Shown here one piece after another: positions 1 to 8,912 of a stretch of 64,000 nt of DNA. Each line of letters begins with the position of its first letter. Positions within the stretch are counted from its first letter, which is position 1. The stretch comes from Taklimakanibacter sp050246735 (lineage in GTDB: Bacteria; Pseudomonadota; Alphaproteobacteria; Rhizobiales; Aestuariivirgaceae): NCBI GenBank assembly GCA_050246735.1, contig JBFWVM010000009.1, positions 124,001-188,000 on the forward strand, in the 5' to 3' direction. Made by a program: the position numbers and the translations under genes. The notes beneath the pieces are model-generated. The model saw only the letters and a program-made list of their open reading frames with translations, did no database searches and was not told where the DNA came from.

Positions 1-1
1 C

Positions 2-814
2 GTGGCGCCCTACAAGAGGGCTGAGATGGATTTCGTCCTGTGGAAGCCCTCGGGCCCCGACCTTCCGGGCTGGGACAGCCCGTGGGGCAGGGGGCGCCCC
101 GGCTGGCACATCGAATGCTCGGCCATGTCCTGGAAGCATCTGGGCGAGACCTTCGACATCCATGGCGGCGGCATCGACCTCATCTTCCCGCATCACGAGA
201 ACGAGGTGGCGCAGACGCGCTGCGCCTTCGGGCGCGAGGTCATGGCCAATGTCTGGATGCACAACGGCTTCCTGCAGATCGACGGCCAGAAGATGTCGAA
301 GAGCCTCGGCAATTTCCTGACCATCAACGAGTTGCTCAGGGACTGGCCGGGCGAGATCCTGCGCTTCAACATGCTGCGCACCCATTACCGCCAGCCGATC
401 GACTGGACGGTGAAGGGGCTGGAGGAGAGCCGCCGCATCCTCGAGGGCTTCTACAATTCCGCCGCCGCCCGCCTCACCGGCGATGCGCGCTTCGCCCCAA
501 CGGTGCTCGAGGCCTTGTGCGACGACCTCAACACGCCGCGCGCCATCGCCGAGTTGCACGCGCTCGACCGGCCGAATGTCCAGATGGAGCTGGGAGCCGC
601 TCTCAACGCGCTGGGCTTCACCGGCAGGCATGTCGAGGAGAAGGCGGCCGCGATCGACGAGCGCAGGGTCGACGAGCTGATCGCCGCCCGGCTCAAGGCC
701 CGCGCCGCGCGCGACTGGGCCGAAAGCGACCGGCTGCGGAGCGAGCTCGACGCAATGGGCGTCGCCGTCATGGACAACAAGGACGGCACCACGAGCTGGG
801 AGGTGAAGCGGTGA
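2..814 (+). CDS. cysS: Cysteinyl-tRNA synthetase, C-terminal part (cut by window start)
   Basis: Charges tRNA-Cys with cysteine in the cytoplasm. The visible 270 residues hold the zinc-site segment WHIECSAMS, the HGGG...FPHHENE segment that supplies further zinc ligands, and the class I signature KMSKS at about bases 290-304. The family is about 460 residues long, so roughly 190 N-terminal residues, including the HIGH motif, lie outside the window; the first codon here is internal. Its TGA overlaps the GTG start of the next gene (GTGA at 811-814), so the two are translationally coupled. Identification is secure. Confidence 0.97.
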   Translation: MAPYKRAEMDFVLWKPSGPDLPGWDSPWGRGRPGWHIECSAMSWKHLGETFDIHGGGIDLIFPHHENEVAQTRCAFGREVMANVWMHNGFLQIDGQKMSKSLGNFLTINELLRDWPGEILRFNMLRTHYRQPIDWTVKGLEESRRILEGFYNSAAARLTGDARFAPTVLEALCDDLNTPRAIAELHALDRPNVQMELGAALNALGFTGRHVEEKAAAIDERRVDELIAARLKARAARDWAESDRLRSELDAMGVAVMDNKDGTTSWEVKR

Positions 815-2418
815 AGCGCGAGCGCCTCTATCTCTTCGACACCACCTTGCGCGACGGCCAGCAGACGCCGGGCGTCGACTTCTCGCTCGACGACAAGCTC
901 ACCGTGATGGAGATGCTGGACGGGCTGGGCCTCGACTACATCGAGGGCGGCTATCCGGGCGCCAATCCGACCGATACGGCGCTCTTCGCCGAGGACCGGC
1001 CGACCCGTGCGTGCTTCACCGCCTTCGGCATGGTGCGGCGGCCGGGACGTTCGGCCGCCAACGATCCCGGCCTCCAGGACCTCCTGCGCGCCAGGGCCGA
1101 TGCGATCTGCTTCGTCGCCAAGTCCTGGGACTACCATGTCCGCGTGGCGCTCCAGACGACGAACGAGGAAAATCTCCTGACCATCCGGGAGTCCATCGAA
1201 AGCGCCCGCAGGCTCGGGCGCGAGGTGCTGCTCGACTGCGAGCATTTCTTCGACGGCTTCAAGGCCAATCCCGGCTATGCGCTGGCCGTGGCCAGGACCG
1301 CTCATGACGCCGGCGCCCGCTGGGTCGTGCTGTGCGATACGAACGGCGGCGCCCTGCCGCAGGAGATCTCGGCGATCGTCGGAGAGGTGACGGAGACGGT
1401 GCCCGGCGATCATCTCGGCATCCACGCCCATGACGACACCGGGCAGGCCGTCGCCAACACGCTGGCCGCGGTGCTGGCGGGCGTCAGGCACGTCCAGGGC
1501 ACGCTCAACGGCATCGGCGAGCGCTGCGGCAACGCCAATCTCGTGTCGATCATCCCGACGCTGGCGCTCAAGGCTGAATTCGCCGGGCGCTTCGAGACCG
1601 GCGTGACCAGGGAGAAGCTCGCGACCCTCACTCACGTCTCGCGCGCCTTCGACGAATTGCTGAACCGCAGCCCGGACAGCCAGGCGCCCTATGTCGGCAG
1701 GAGCGCCTTCGCCACCAAGGCCGGCATCCACGCTTCCGCCATCGTCAGGGAGCCGGAAACCTACGAGCACGTGCCGCCCGACAGCGTCGGCAACCGCCGC
1801 CGCATGCTGGTCTCCGACCAGGCCGGCAAGTCCAACCTCCTGGCCGAGCTCGCCCGCATCGGCCTCGCGGTCGACAGGTCCGACACCCGCCTCGACGCGC
1901 TCTTGCGCGAGGTGAAGGAGCGCGAGGCGCAGGGCTACGCCTATGACGGCGCCGACGCCTCCTTCGAGATCCTGGCGCGCCGCATGCTGGGCACCGTGCC
2001 GCACTATTTCGACGTCATGTCCTTCAGGGTCATCGTCGAGCACCGCCACAATGCGCTGGGCGATCTCGTCACCATGTCGGAAGCGGTGGTCAAGGTGAAG
2101 GTCGGCGAGGAGGTGTTCATCAACGCCGGCGAGGGCAACGGCCCGGTGAACGCGCTCGACGTCGCCTTGCGCAAGGACCTGGGCAAGTTCCAGCGCTTCA
2201 TCGACGATCTCGAGCTCGCCGACTACAAGGTGCGCATCCTCAACGGCGGCACCGGGGCCACGACCCGGGTCCTGGTCGAAAGCCGCGACGGCAAGGGCAA
2301 CCGCTGGTTCACCGTCGGCGTGTCGCCCAACATCGTCGACGCCTCGTTCCAGGCGCTGTCGGATTCGATCGTCTTCAAGCTGCTGCGCGAGCAGGTTTCG
2401 GCGGCGGCTGCGACCTGA
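811..2418 (+). CDS. cimA: (R)-citramalate synthase
   Basis: Condenses pyruvate with acetyl-CoA to citramalate, the threonine-independent entry into isoleucine synthesis. The 535-residue product has the HMGL-like TIM barrel first, with the DTTLRDGQQTPG motif at residues 8-19 and the metal-binding HAHDD motif near residue 204. A LeuA-type allosteric dimer domain occupies about residues 400-535, where the LeuA fold binds the feedback amino acid. The length and the motif form fit CimA better than 2-isopropylmalate synthase. GTG start, chosen because it overlaps the cysS stop. The alternative is homocitrate or isopropylmalate synthase, which I consider less likely. Confidence 0.93.
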   Translation: MKRERLYLFDTTLRDGQQTPGVDFSLDDKLTVMEMLDGLGLDYIEGGYPGANPTDTALFAEDRPTRACFTAFGMVRRPGRSAANDPGLQDLLRARADAICFVAKSWDYHVRVALQTTNEENLLTIRESIESARRLGREVLLDCEHFFDGFKANPGYALAVARTAHDAGARWVVLCDTNGGALPQEISAIVGEVTETVPGDHLGIHAHDDTGQAVANTLAAVLAGVRHVQGTLNGIGERCGNANLVSIIPTLALKAEFAGRFETGVTREKLATLTHVSRAFDELLNRSPDSQAPYVGRSAFATKAGIHASAIVREPETYEHVPPDSVGNRRRMLVSDQAGKSNLLAELARIGLAVDRSDTRLDALLREVKEREAQGYAYDGADASFEILARRMLGTVPHYFDVMSFRVIVEHRHNALGDLVTMSEAVVKVKVGEEVFINAGEGNGPVNALDVALRKDLGKFQRFIDDLELADYKVRILNGGTGATTRVLVESRDGKGNRWFTVGVSPNIVDASFQALSDSIVFKLLREQVSAAAAT

Positions 2419-2498
2419 CATCAGACGTGCGCCATCGGCATGCGACCCATGCCGCGTTCCGGATGGCGGGCGAAGTCCGCTCCCGGTAAACCGCCGCC

Positions 2499-3437
2499 AT
2501 GCCCGCCATCGACCCGCCGGTTGCCCAAGCGAGCCTCTCCGAGGCCAGGAAAGGTGCGGCCTATTGCATCGCGGCCCATCTCGTCTGGGGGATGATGGCC
2601 TACTACTTCAAGCTGATCGACGGCATCTCGCCGATCGAGATCGCCGTGCATCGCGGCCTGTGGTCGCTCATCGTCGCCTTCGCCGTCATCTGGCTGCTGC
2701 GCCAGTTCGACGACGTCCGCCGCGCTTTGGCGAAGCCCCGCATCGTCGCCACGCTGACTCTCACGAGCTTCCTCATCGTCTTCAACTGGGGCCTCTACAT
2801 CTGGTCGATCCAGAACGGCCGCACCATCGAGGCGAGCCTCGGCTACTACATCAACCCGCTTCTCAACGTGGCGATGGGCGCCCTGTTCCTGGGCGAGCGC
2901 TTCACCCGCACCCAGCTCGCCGCCATCGCGATCGCGCTCCTGGCGGTGACGATCCAGACGGTTGCGCTCGGCGTCGTGCCGTGGCTCGGCCTCACGCTGG
3001 GGGCGACCTTCTGCGTCTATGGCCTTCTGCGCAAGACGATCGACGTCGGCGCGACGCAGGGCTTCTTCATCGAGGTGCTGATCCTGTTCCCGCCCTCTCT
3101 CGCCGTCGCGCTGTGGATGGGAAGCCGGGGGGAGGCGGCGTTCCTGGCGACGCCCTTCTACACGCTGATGCTGGTCGGCTGCGGCGTCCTGACGGCGGGA
3201 ACGCTCCTTCTCTTCACCGCCGCGATCAAGCGCATCCGCTACTCGACCGCCGGCCTGATGCAGTACATCTCGCCCTCGCTCGTCTTCCTGACCGCGGTCT
3301 TCGTCTTCGGCGAGCCCATGGATGCCTGGCGCTGGCTGTCCTTCGCCCTGCTGTGGGCGGCGCTTGCCGTCTATTCCTGTTCGGCGATCGGCGCGGCCCG
3401 CCGGCTCGCCGCCGTAGGGGAGCGTGCGCGGGCCTGA
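2499..3437 (+). CDS. rarD: RarD-type EamA family permease
   Basis: A 312-residue inner-membrane protein with about ten hydrophobic segments in two EamA repeats. The N-terminal sequence around AAHLVWGMMAYYFKLI and the segment NWGLYIWSIQNG are typical of the RarD subfamily of drug/metabolite transporters. The substrate of RarD is not established; the 'chloramphenicol-sensitive' name comes from E. coli. The ATG at 2499 has only a weak ribosome site. It stands alone on the + strand and converges with the LOG-family gene. Confidence 0.9.
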   Translation: MPAIDPPVAQASLSEARKGAAYCIAAHLVWGMMAYYFKLIDGISPIEIAVHRGLWSLIVAFAVIWLLRQFDDVRRALAKPRIVATLTLTSFLIVFNWGLYIWSIQNGRTIEASLGYYINPLLNVAMGALFLGERFTRTQLAAIAIALLAVTIQTVALGVVPWLGLTLGATFCVYGLLRKTIDVGATQGFFIEVLILFPPSLAVALWMGSRGEAAFLATPFYTLMLVGCGVLTAGTLLLFTAAIKRIRYSTAGLMQYISPSLVFLTAVFVFGEPMDAWRWLSFALLWAALAVYSCSAIGAARRLAAVGERARA

Positions 3438-3465
3438 TCCTCGAGGTCCGGGCGCCTGCCGCAGG

Positions 3466-3520
3466 TCCCCCAGGCCTGCGCTGTGGCGCAGATGAAACGG
3501 CAGTATGTGCGTTCAGAGCC
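3466..3520 (+). repeat. Copy of a dispersed intergenic repeat
   Basis: This stretch in the rarD/LOG convergent gap aligns without gaps, at roughly three quarters identity by eye, to about 23487-23541. The best-conserved blocks are CTGTGGCG, ATGAAACG and GCGTTC.GAGCC. Both copies lie outside genes. No transposase or target duplication is visible. Confidence 0.55.
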
Positions 3521-3525
3521 GCCCC

Positions 3526-4116
3526 TCAGAGGGTCTTGCGGATCGGCTCTTGCGGGACCTTCGCCGTCGACTGCTTGAGCCGGTCCTCGAAGACCGAGAC
3601 CACCTCGGGCGCCGTATTGACGACGTCGAGCTTGAGCTCGAGGCCCTCGCGGATGAATTTCTCCCGGCGCATGTGGTCGATGAGGGTGACGAGCGGCGCC
3701 CAGTAATCGTTGATGTTGCACAGGATGACCGGCTTGGCGTGGCGGTCGAGCTGCGCCCAGGTCGAGATCTCGACGAGCTCCTCGAGCGTGCCGAGCCCGC
3801 CCGGCAGCGCCGCGAAGCCGTCCGAGCGCTCGAACATCGTCATCTTGCGCTCATGCATGCTGGCGGTGACGATGAGCTCGTTCACCTCGGTCAGCATCCG
3901 TTCCTTGTTGACCAGGAATTCCGGGATGATGCCGACCACATGGCCGCCACCGGCGATCACCGAGCGGGCGATCTCGCCCATGAGGCCGAGGCTGCCGCCG
4001 CCATAAACGAGACCGATCCCGTGATTGGCCATATGGGCGCCGAGCGTTCGCGCCGCCGTGAGATAGGCCGGATTCCGTCCCGGACCCGAGCCGCAATAAA
4101 CACAAAGATGCCGCAT
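3526..4116 (-). CDS. LOG-family (TIGR00730) nucleotide 5'-monophosphate phosphoribohydrolase
   Basis: A 196-residue Rossmann-fold protein of the lysine-decarboxylase-like/LOG family. Characterised members release the base from N6-modified AMP (cytokinin ribotides) or from AMP itself. The family motif PGGxGTxxE is present as PGGLGTLEE at residues 105-113, and the conserved HERK segment is at residues 88-91. I chose the start at 4116 because GGAGA sits just upstream; an in-frame ATG at 4134 would add six residues. It is a single gene, divergent from the LysM protein. Physiological substrate is unknown here. Confidence 0.9.
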   Translation of the reverse strand: MRHLCVYCGSGPGRNPAYLTAARTLGAHMANHGIGLVYGGGSLGLMGEIARSVIAGGGHVVGIIPEFLVNKERMLTEVNELIVTASMHERKMTMFERSDGFAALPGGLGTLEELVEISTWAQLDRHAKPVILCNINDYWAPLVTLIDHMRREKFIREGLELKLDVVNTAPEVVSVFEDRLKQSTAKVPQEPIRKTL

Positions 4117-4235
4117 GGTTCTCCTATAATCCATTTGGTCGCGTGATGGCCGTCCGTCAAGCTGACGCCGCTGCTTAATCTTTGCAGATTCGCCGGTAAT
4201 TCATTATCTACAGGCCAGGATACGGAACCGCGACA

Positions 4236-6104
4236 ATGAAGAATCCGCTTGCAGTATTCACCGGGGCCGCCCTGGCGACGCTCGCCGCCTTGACCGGGCT
4301 CAACATGACCGATTGGCCCGGCGGCGCTTCGGACGCCCAGAAGCCGGCCGAAGCGGCAAGCCAGGCGCGTAATCCGGCCGCCGAAGCGGCGGCGACCCAG
4401 GCGCCGGAGCAGAAGCCGGCCGCCGCGGAAGCGGGCACCGCCCCGGACAAGGCGCCTGAAAAGCCTGCCGAAATGGCCGCCCTCCCGACGCCCGGGCCGC
4501 CGGACGCCCAGGCGAAGCCCGAGCTCGACACGGTCAGGGTCGAGAGCGACGGCCAGGCCGTCGTGGCGGGCCGTGCCGAGCCCGGCGCCGAAATCGCCCT
4601 GAAGCTCGGCGAAGAGGTGATCGGCAAGGGGCTCGCCAGTCCCGACGGCTCATGGGTCGTGGTTCCCGACCAGCCCTTGCCGAAGGGCGCCCATGAGATC
4701 ACCGTCGAGCAGAAGACCGCCGATTCAGCCGCGGTGACCGGCGAGCAGTCGATTGCCGTCGCCATTCCCGAAAAGCCGGGCCAGCAGGCCATGGTGGCGC
4801 TGACGGAGCCCGGCGCCGCGACCCAGGTCCTCCAGGCCGGCGGCTACCAGGAGCAGGCCTCCTTGTCCGAGACGGCTCAGTCCGGCATGGACCAGCCCAA
4901 GCCGGCCGAGAAGCCCGCCGAGACGGCCGAGAAGCCCGCCGAGAGCCAGGAACCGGCCGCCACCCTCCAGAAATCGCCCGACGCCGGGGATACCGCCGGA
5001 CAGGCGGCGGAAGCCGCGCCGGAGACCACCGTGGCCAAGAGCGAGGTTCCGGACCCCGTCGCTCCGCCGCCCGAGACGCCGCCGCCCGCCGGAACCGAGT
5101 CCGCGCAAGCCGCCCGGGATATTCCGCTCGGTCTCGATGCCGTCGACTACAACGACAAGGGCGACATCATCTTTTCCGGCCGGGCGAAGCCCGGCACCGC
5201 GGTCCGTCTCTATGTCGACAATCGCGCCGTCGGCGATGCCATGGTGGACGCCGGGGGACGCTGGACCTTCGCGGGCAAGGACATCATAGCGCCCGGCACG
5301 CATGACCTGCGCGCCGATCAGATCGACAAGGCCGGCAAGGTCATCGCGCGCGTCGAGCTGCCGTTCCTGCGTGAGAATGCCGAGGCGGTGGCGGCGCTGA
5401 ATGCCGGGGCCGAGCCAGAGGCCGAACTCGAGGCCGAGCCGGAAAAAGCCGAGCCGCCCGCGGCGAGCGAGACGCAGCCTGAGGCCGAGCCGCCGGCGCA
5501 GCAGCCGGAAACGGAGCAGCCGTCACAGACCGCGACGGCGCAGCCGCAGGCGGTGACCGCCGAGCCTGAGCCCGAGGTCGCCGCCGGCCAGCCCGCGCCC
5601 GAGCCGCCGGCACGCACGGCGGCGGCGCAGCCGCAGACGACGACCGCCGAGCCCGCGCCGCAGACGGCTGCCGCCGAGCCCGAGGAGCAGACGGCGTCCG
5701 AGACCGCCGCAGCCGGATCCCGGCAGGCAAGCGGCGTCGAGAAGACCGAAGCTCAGGTCTCAGCCGCGGCACCCGGGCAGCCCGTCGCCGCCGGCGACGA
5801 GACGGAAGGGGCGGCGGCCATGGCTGCCGCCGATGAGGCGGCCAAGGCCATCGACCCCGGCAAGCCGCGCTCGGGCAAGGTCGTCATCCAGCCCGGCAAC
5901 AATCTGTGGAAGCTGTCGCGCGTCATCTATGGCCGCGGCATCGACTACACGGTGATCTACCAGGCCAACAGGGACCAGATCCGCGATCCCGACCGCATCT
6001 ATCCGGGGCAGATCTTCGCCATTCCGGGCGCCATGCCGCCCGAAACGATCGATCCCGAGCGCGACGAGCCGCTGACCGGCGCCGAGGGCGGCACGGCGCA
6101 ATGA
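4236..6104 (+). CDS. LysM-domain protein with Ig-like modules and long Pro/Ala/Glu-rich linkers
   Basis: A 622-residue envelope protein. The N-terminus has a short hydrophobic segment (residues 3-22) that can be a signal peptide or anchor. Two Ig-like beta modules of the 'adhesin/Bacterial Ig' kind are visible at about 95-170 and 290-365 (patterns AxPGxxVxLYVDNxxVGxxxVDAxGxW). Low-complexity linkers rich in Glu, Pro, Ala and Gln lie around 25-85, 210-290 and 385-540. A single LysM domain at about 547-597 (GNNLWKLSRVIYG...YPGQIFAIP) should bind peptidoglycan. The ABC exporter that follows starts inside its stop codon (ATGA). No catalytic domain is visible; a cell-wall tether or scaffold is my inference. 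Confidence 0.85.
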   Translation: MKNPLAVFTGAALATLAALTGLNMTDWPGGASDAQKPAEAASQARNPAAEAAATQAPEQKPAAAEAGTAPDKAPEKPAEMAALPTPGPPDAQAKPELDTVRVESDGQAVVAGRAEPGAEIALKLGEEVIGKGLASPDGSWVVVPDQPLPKGAHEITVEQKTADSAAVTGEQSIAVAIPEKPGQQAMVALTEPGAATQVLQAGGYQEQASLSETAQSGMDQPKPAEKPAETAEKPAESQEPAATLQKSPDAGDTAGQAAEAAPETTVAKSEVPDPVAPPPETPPPAGTESAQAARDIPLGLDAVDYNDKGDIIFSGRAKPGTAVRLYVDNRAVGDAMVDAGGRWTFAGKDIIAPGTHDLRADQIDKAGKVIARVELPFLRENAEAVAALNAGAEPEAELEAEPEKAEPPAASETQPEAEPPAQQPETEQPSQTATAQPQAVTAEPEPEVAAGQPAPEPPARTAAAQPQTTTAEPAPQTAAAEPEEQTASETAAAGSRQASGVEKTEAQVSAAAPGQPVAAGDETEGAAAMAAADEAAKAIDPGKPRSGKVVIQPGNNLWKLSRVIYGRGIDYTVIYQANRDQIRDPDRIYPGQIFAIPGAMPPETIDPERDEPLTGAEGGTAQ

Positions 6105-8086
6105 CATCCGACATGACCCCTCACCGCGCTGCGCTGAGGCGCGGTGACGGCAGCCTTTGGCTGACGCTCAAGGACATCACGCCGCTGCTGTGGCCGCAGG
6201 GCCGCAGGGACCTCAAGATCCGCGTCGTCATCGCCATCGCGGCGCTGGTCCTCGCCAAGGTCGTGACCGTCCTGACCCCTTTCGCCTACAAATATGCCGT
6301 CGATGCGCTGACGCTCAGGAACGGCGTGCCGGCGCTCGTCGCCGTGCCGGTCTTCATGATCCTGAGCTATGGCGTGGGCCGCGTGATGATGGTGGCCTTC
6401 GCGCAGCTGCGCGATGCCGTTTTCGCCAAGGTCGGACAGCGCGCGGTGCGCGAGCTCGCCATGCGCACCTTCCGCCACCTGCATGCGCTGTCGCTCAGGT
6501 TCCATCTCGAGCGGCGCACCGGCGGCCTATCGCGCGTCATCTCGCGCGGCACCATCGGCATCGACACCATATTGCGCTATTCGCTGTTCAACAGCCTGCC
6601 CACGGTGCTGGAGCTCGCCTTCATCTGCGCCATCCTGGCGCGCTCCTATGGCTGGCTCTATTCGCTGGTGATCGCGCTGACGGTTGCCGCCTATGTCGCG
6701 TTCACCTATCTCGCCACCGAATGGCGCATCAACATCCGCCGCGCCGCCAACGACGCCGACACCGACGCCTCGACCAAGGCCATCGACAGCCTGCTCAACT
6801 TCGAGACGGTGAAGTATTTCGGCAACGAGGAGCATGAGGCGCGCCGCTACGACCGTTCGATGGAGCGCTATGAGCAGGCCTCGATCAAGACCTGGATCTC
6901 GCTCGCCGTGCTCAATGCCGGCCAGGCCTTCGTCTTTGCCGTCGGCCTCACCGCCGCCATGCTGATGAGCGGCTATGCCGTCCATGCCGGCACCATGACG
7001 ATCGGCGACTTCGTCATGATCAACGCGCTCATGATCCAGCTCTACATGCCTCTCAATTTCATCGGCTCGGTCTATCGCGAGATCAAGCAGGGCCTGATCG
7101 ACGTCGAGGAGATGTTCGCGCTCCTGGAAGTGGAGGCCGATATCGAGGATCGCCCGGACGCCGTGCCGCTGCGCCCGGCCAGGGGCGAGATCGTCTTCGA
7201 GCGCGTGAACTTCGCCTATGATCCGGGCCGGCCCATCCTGCGCGACGTCTCATTCCGCGTGCCGAGCGGCCGCACCGTCGCCATCGTCGGCCCTTCGGGA
7301 GCCGGCAAGTCGACGATCTCGAGGCTGCTCTTCCGCTTCTACGACGTGGGCTCGGGCCGCATCCTGATCGACGGTCAGGACATCGCCCGGGTGACCCAGA
7401 AGAGCCTGCGCGCGGCGATCGGCATGGTGCCGCAGGACACCGTGCTGTTCAACGACACGGTGCGCTACAACATCCGCTACGGCCGGCCCGACGCCGGCGA
7501 CCGCGATGTCGAGGACGCCGCCCGCCTGGCGCAGGTCCATGCCTTCGTCATGTCCCTGCCGAAAGGCTACGAGACGATGGTCGGCGAGCGGGGCCTGAAG
7601 CTGTCGGGCGGCGAGAAGCAGCGCGTGGCGATCGCCCGGACCATCCTCAAGTCGCCGCCCATCCTCATTCTCGACGAGGCGACCTCGGCGCTCGATTCGA
7701 TGACCGAGCGCGAGATCCAGAGCGCGCTCGCCCAGGTCTCGCGCAACCGCACGACCCTGGTCATCGCCCACCGCCTGACGACGGTGGTCGGTGCCGACGA
7801 GATCATCGTCCTCGATGAGGGAACGATCGCCGAGAGGGGCACCCATGGCGAACTGCTCGCCAGGCGCGGACTCTACGCCGCCATGTGGAACCGCCAGCGC
7901 GAAGCCGACGAGGCGCGCCGCCGCCTTGCCGACATCGAGCATCACGAAGCCGACCTGCATGCGCCCGGAGGCGACGAAGAGGCCGATGCGATGTCGCGCG
8001 TCGGAGCAAATCCCGCCAAAGGCCTGCCCCGGACCAGATCCGGGGTCGAAGACTTCGGCGACAAGGATTTGCTCCAACGATATTGA
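6101..8086 (+). CDS. Atm1-type ABC exporter (fused permease and ATPase)
   Basis: A 661-residue half-transporter: six transmembrane helices in about residues 40-340, then an ABC domain with Walker A GPSGAGKST near 397-405, signature LSGGE near 501 and Walker B LILDEATSALD near 521. The membrane part resembles the Atm1/HMT1 group, which exports glutathione-linked or metal-linked compounds from the cytoplasm. The ATG overlaps the stop of the LysM gene. The last 28 or so residues are unlike the family and are encoded by a palindromic repeat at 8003-8075, so the tail is probably a late addition. The substrate is inference only. Confidence 0.9.
   Translation: MTSDMTPHRAALRRGDGSLWLTLKDITPLLWPQGRRDLKIRVVIAIAALVLAKVVTVLTPFAYKYAVDALTLRNGVPALVAVPVFMILSYGVGRVMMVAFAQLRDAVFAKVGQRAVRELAMRTFRHLHALSLRFHLERRTGGLSRVISRGTIGIDTILRYSLFNSLPTVLELAFICAILARSYGWLYSLVIALTVAAYVAFTYLATEWRINIRRAANDADTDASTKAIDSLLNFETVKYFGNEEHEARRYDRSMERYEQASIKTWISLAVLNAGQAFVFAVGLTAAMLMSGYAVHAGTMTIGDFVMINALMIQLYMPLNFIGSVYREIKQGLIDVEEMFALLEVEADIEDRPDAVPLRPARGEIVFERVNFAYDPGRPILRDVSFRVPSGRTVAIVGPSGAGKSTISRLLFRFYDVGSGRILIDGQDIARVTQKSLRAAIGMVPQDTVLFNDTVRYNIRYGRPDAGDRDVEDAARLAQVHAFVMSLPKGYETMVGERGLKLSGGEKQRVAIARTILKSPPILILDEATSALDSMTEREIQSALAQVSRNRTTLVIAHRLTTVVGADEIIVLDEGTIAERGTHGELLARRGLYAAMWNRQREADEARRRLADIEHHEADLHAPGGDEEADAMSRVGANPAKGLPRTRSGVEDFGDKDLLQRY
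8003..8075. repeat. Nested palindromic element inside the 3' end of the ABC exporter gene
   Basis: The outer arms GGAGCAAATCC (8003-8013) and GGATTTGCTCC (8065-8075) are perfect reverse complements. Inside them CCCCGGA (8027-8033) pairs with TCCGGGG (8039-8045). The element is read in frame as the protein's C-terminal tail. It looks like a short intergenic palindrome that landed in or extended the reading frame. Confidence 0.75.
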
Positions 8087-8104
8087 TTCGGCGCGAATCC
8101 TTTT

Positions 8105-8128
8105 CGGCGAAGTGATTCCACTTCGCCG
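8105..8128. repeat. Perfect inverted repeat between exporter and psd genes
   Basis: The arms CGGCGAAGTG and CACTTCGCCG flank a 4-base loop. There is no T-run after it on the + strand, so it is not a standard intrinsic terminator. It lies 30 bases past the larger palindrome and may belong to the same element. It could still stabilise the 3' end of the upstream transcript. Confidence 0.7.
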
Positions 8129-8197
8129 GGAAGCGCGTTAACTGACCGCTCCTGTATTTCACCTTCGTCCTGGGATAGGCTGTATTCGAGAAACGCC

Positions 8198-8902
8198 ATG
8201 TCACTCGCCAACACCATAAGCGCGACTTTCGTGCCTGTTCACCGCGAGGGCTGGCGCTTCGTCGCCATAGCCGCGGCGGTCACGCTCATCCTCTATTGGC
8301 TCGATCTCGATTTTCTGGCCCTGCTGGCGCTGGTCGTGACCTTGTGGTGCGCCTATTTCTTCCGTGACCCCGCCCGCGTGACGCCTCTGAAGCCGGGTCT
8401 CGTCATCTCGCCCGCCGACGGCCGCATCAGCGCGATCGAGAGCGTCGTGCCGCCGCCCGAACTCGATCTCGCGCGCGAGCCGGTGACCCGCATCTCGGTC
8501 TTCATGAATGTCTTCGACGTGCATATCAACCGTTCGCCGGTCGACGCGCGCATCGCCCACATCGCCTATGTGCCGGGAAAGTTCCTGAGCGCCGATCTCG
8601 ACAAGGCCAGCGCCGACAACGAGCGCCAGGCGCTCACCCTCGAGATGGACGACGGCCGCAAGCTCGGCGTGGTGCAGATCGCCGGGCTGGTGGCGCGCCG
8701 CATCGTGAAGTTCGTCGACGACGGCGACATGCTGAAGGCGGGCGAGCGCTTCGGCCTCATCCGTTTCGGCAGCCGCGTCGACGTCTATCTGCCGGCCGGG
8801 GTCAACGCTCTGGTCGCGCTCGGACAGCGTTCCGTCGCGGGCGAGACGGTGTTCGCCGATCTCGGCTCCGGCGAAGCCGAACGCCCGGGCCGGCGCAACT
8901 GA
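8198..8902 (+). CDS. psd: Phosphatidylserine decarboxylase proenzyme (short form)
   Basis: Makes phosphatidylethanolamine from phosphatidylserine at the inner membrane. The 234-residue product has two hydrophobic helices near residues 20-55 and the self-cleavage site RFGSR near 189-193, where the Ser becomes the pyruvoyl group of the alpha chain. The short length and single GS site match the small proteobacterial/archaeal-type PSD rather than the 320-residue E. coli form. It is followed after 10 bases by pssA, which makes its substrate, so the pair is an operon. Confidence 0.95.
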   Translation: MSLANTISATFVPVHREGWRFVAIAAAVTLILYWLDLDFLALLALVVTLWCAYFFRDPARVTPLKPGLVISPADGRISAIESVVPPPELDLAREPVTRISVFMNVFDVHINRSPVDARIAHIAYVPGKFLSADLDKASADNERQALTLEMDDGRKLGVVQIAGLVARRIVKFVDDGDMLKAGERFGLIRFGSRVDVYLPAGVNALVALGQRSVAGETVFADLGSGEAERPGRRN

Positions 8903-8912
8903 GGAATACGCC

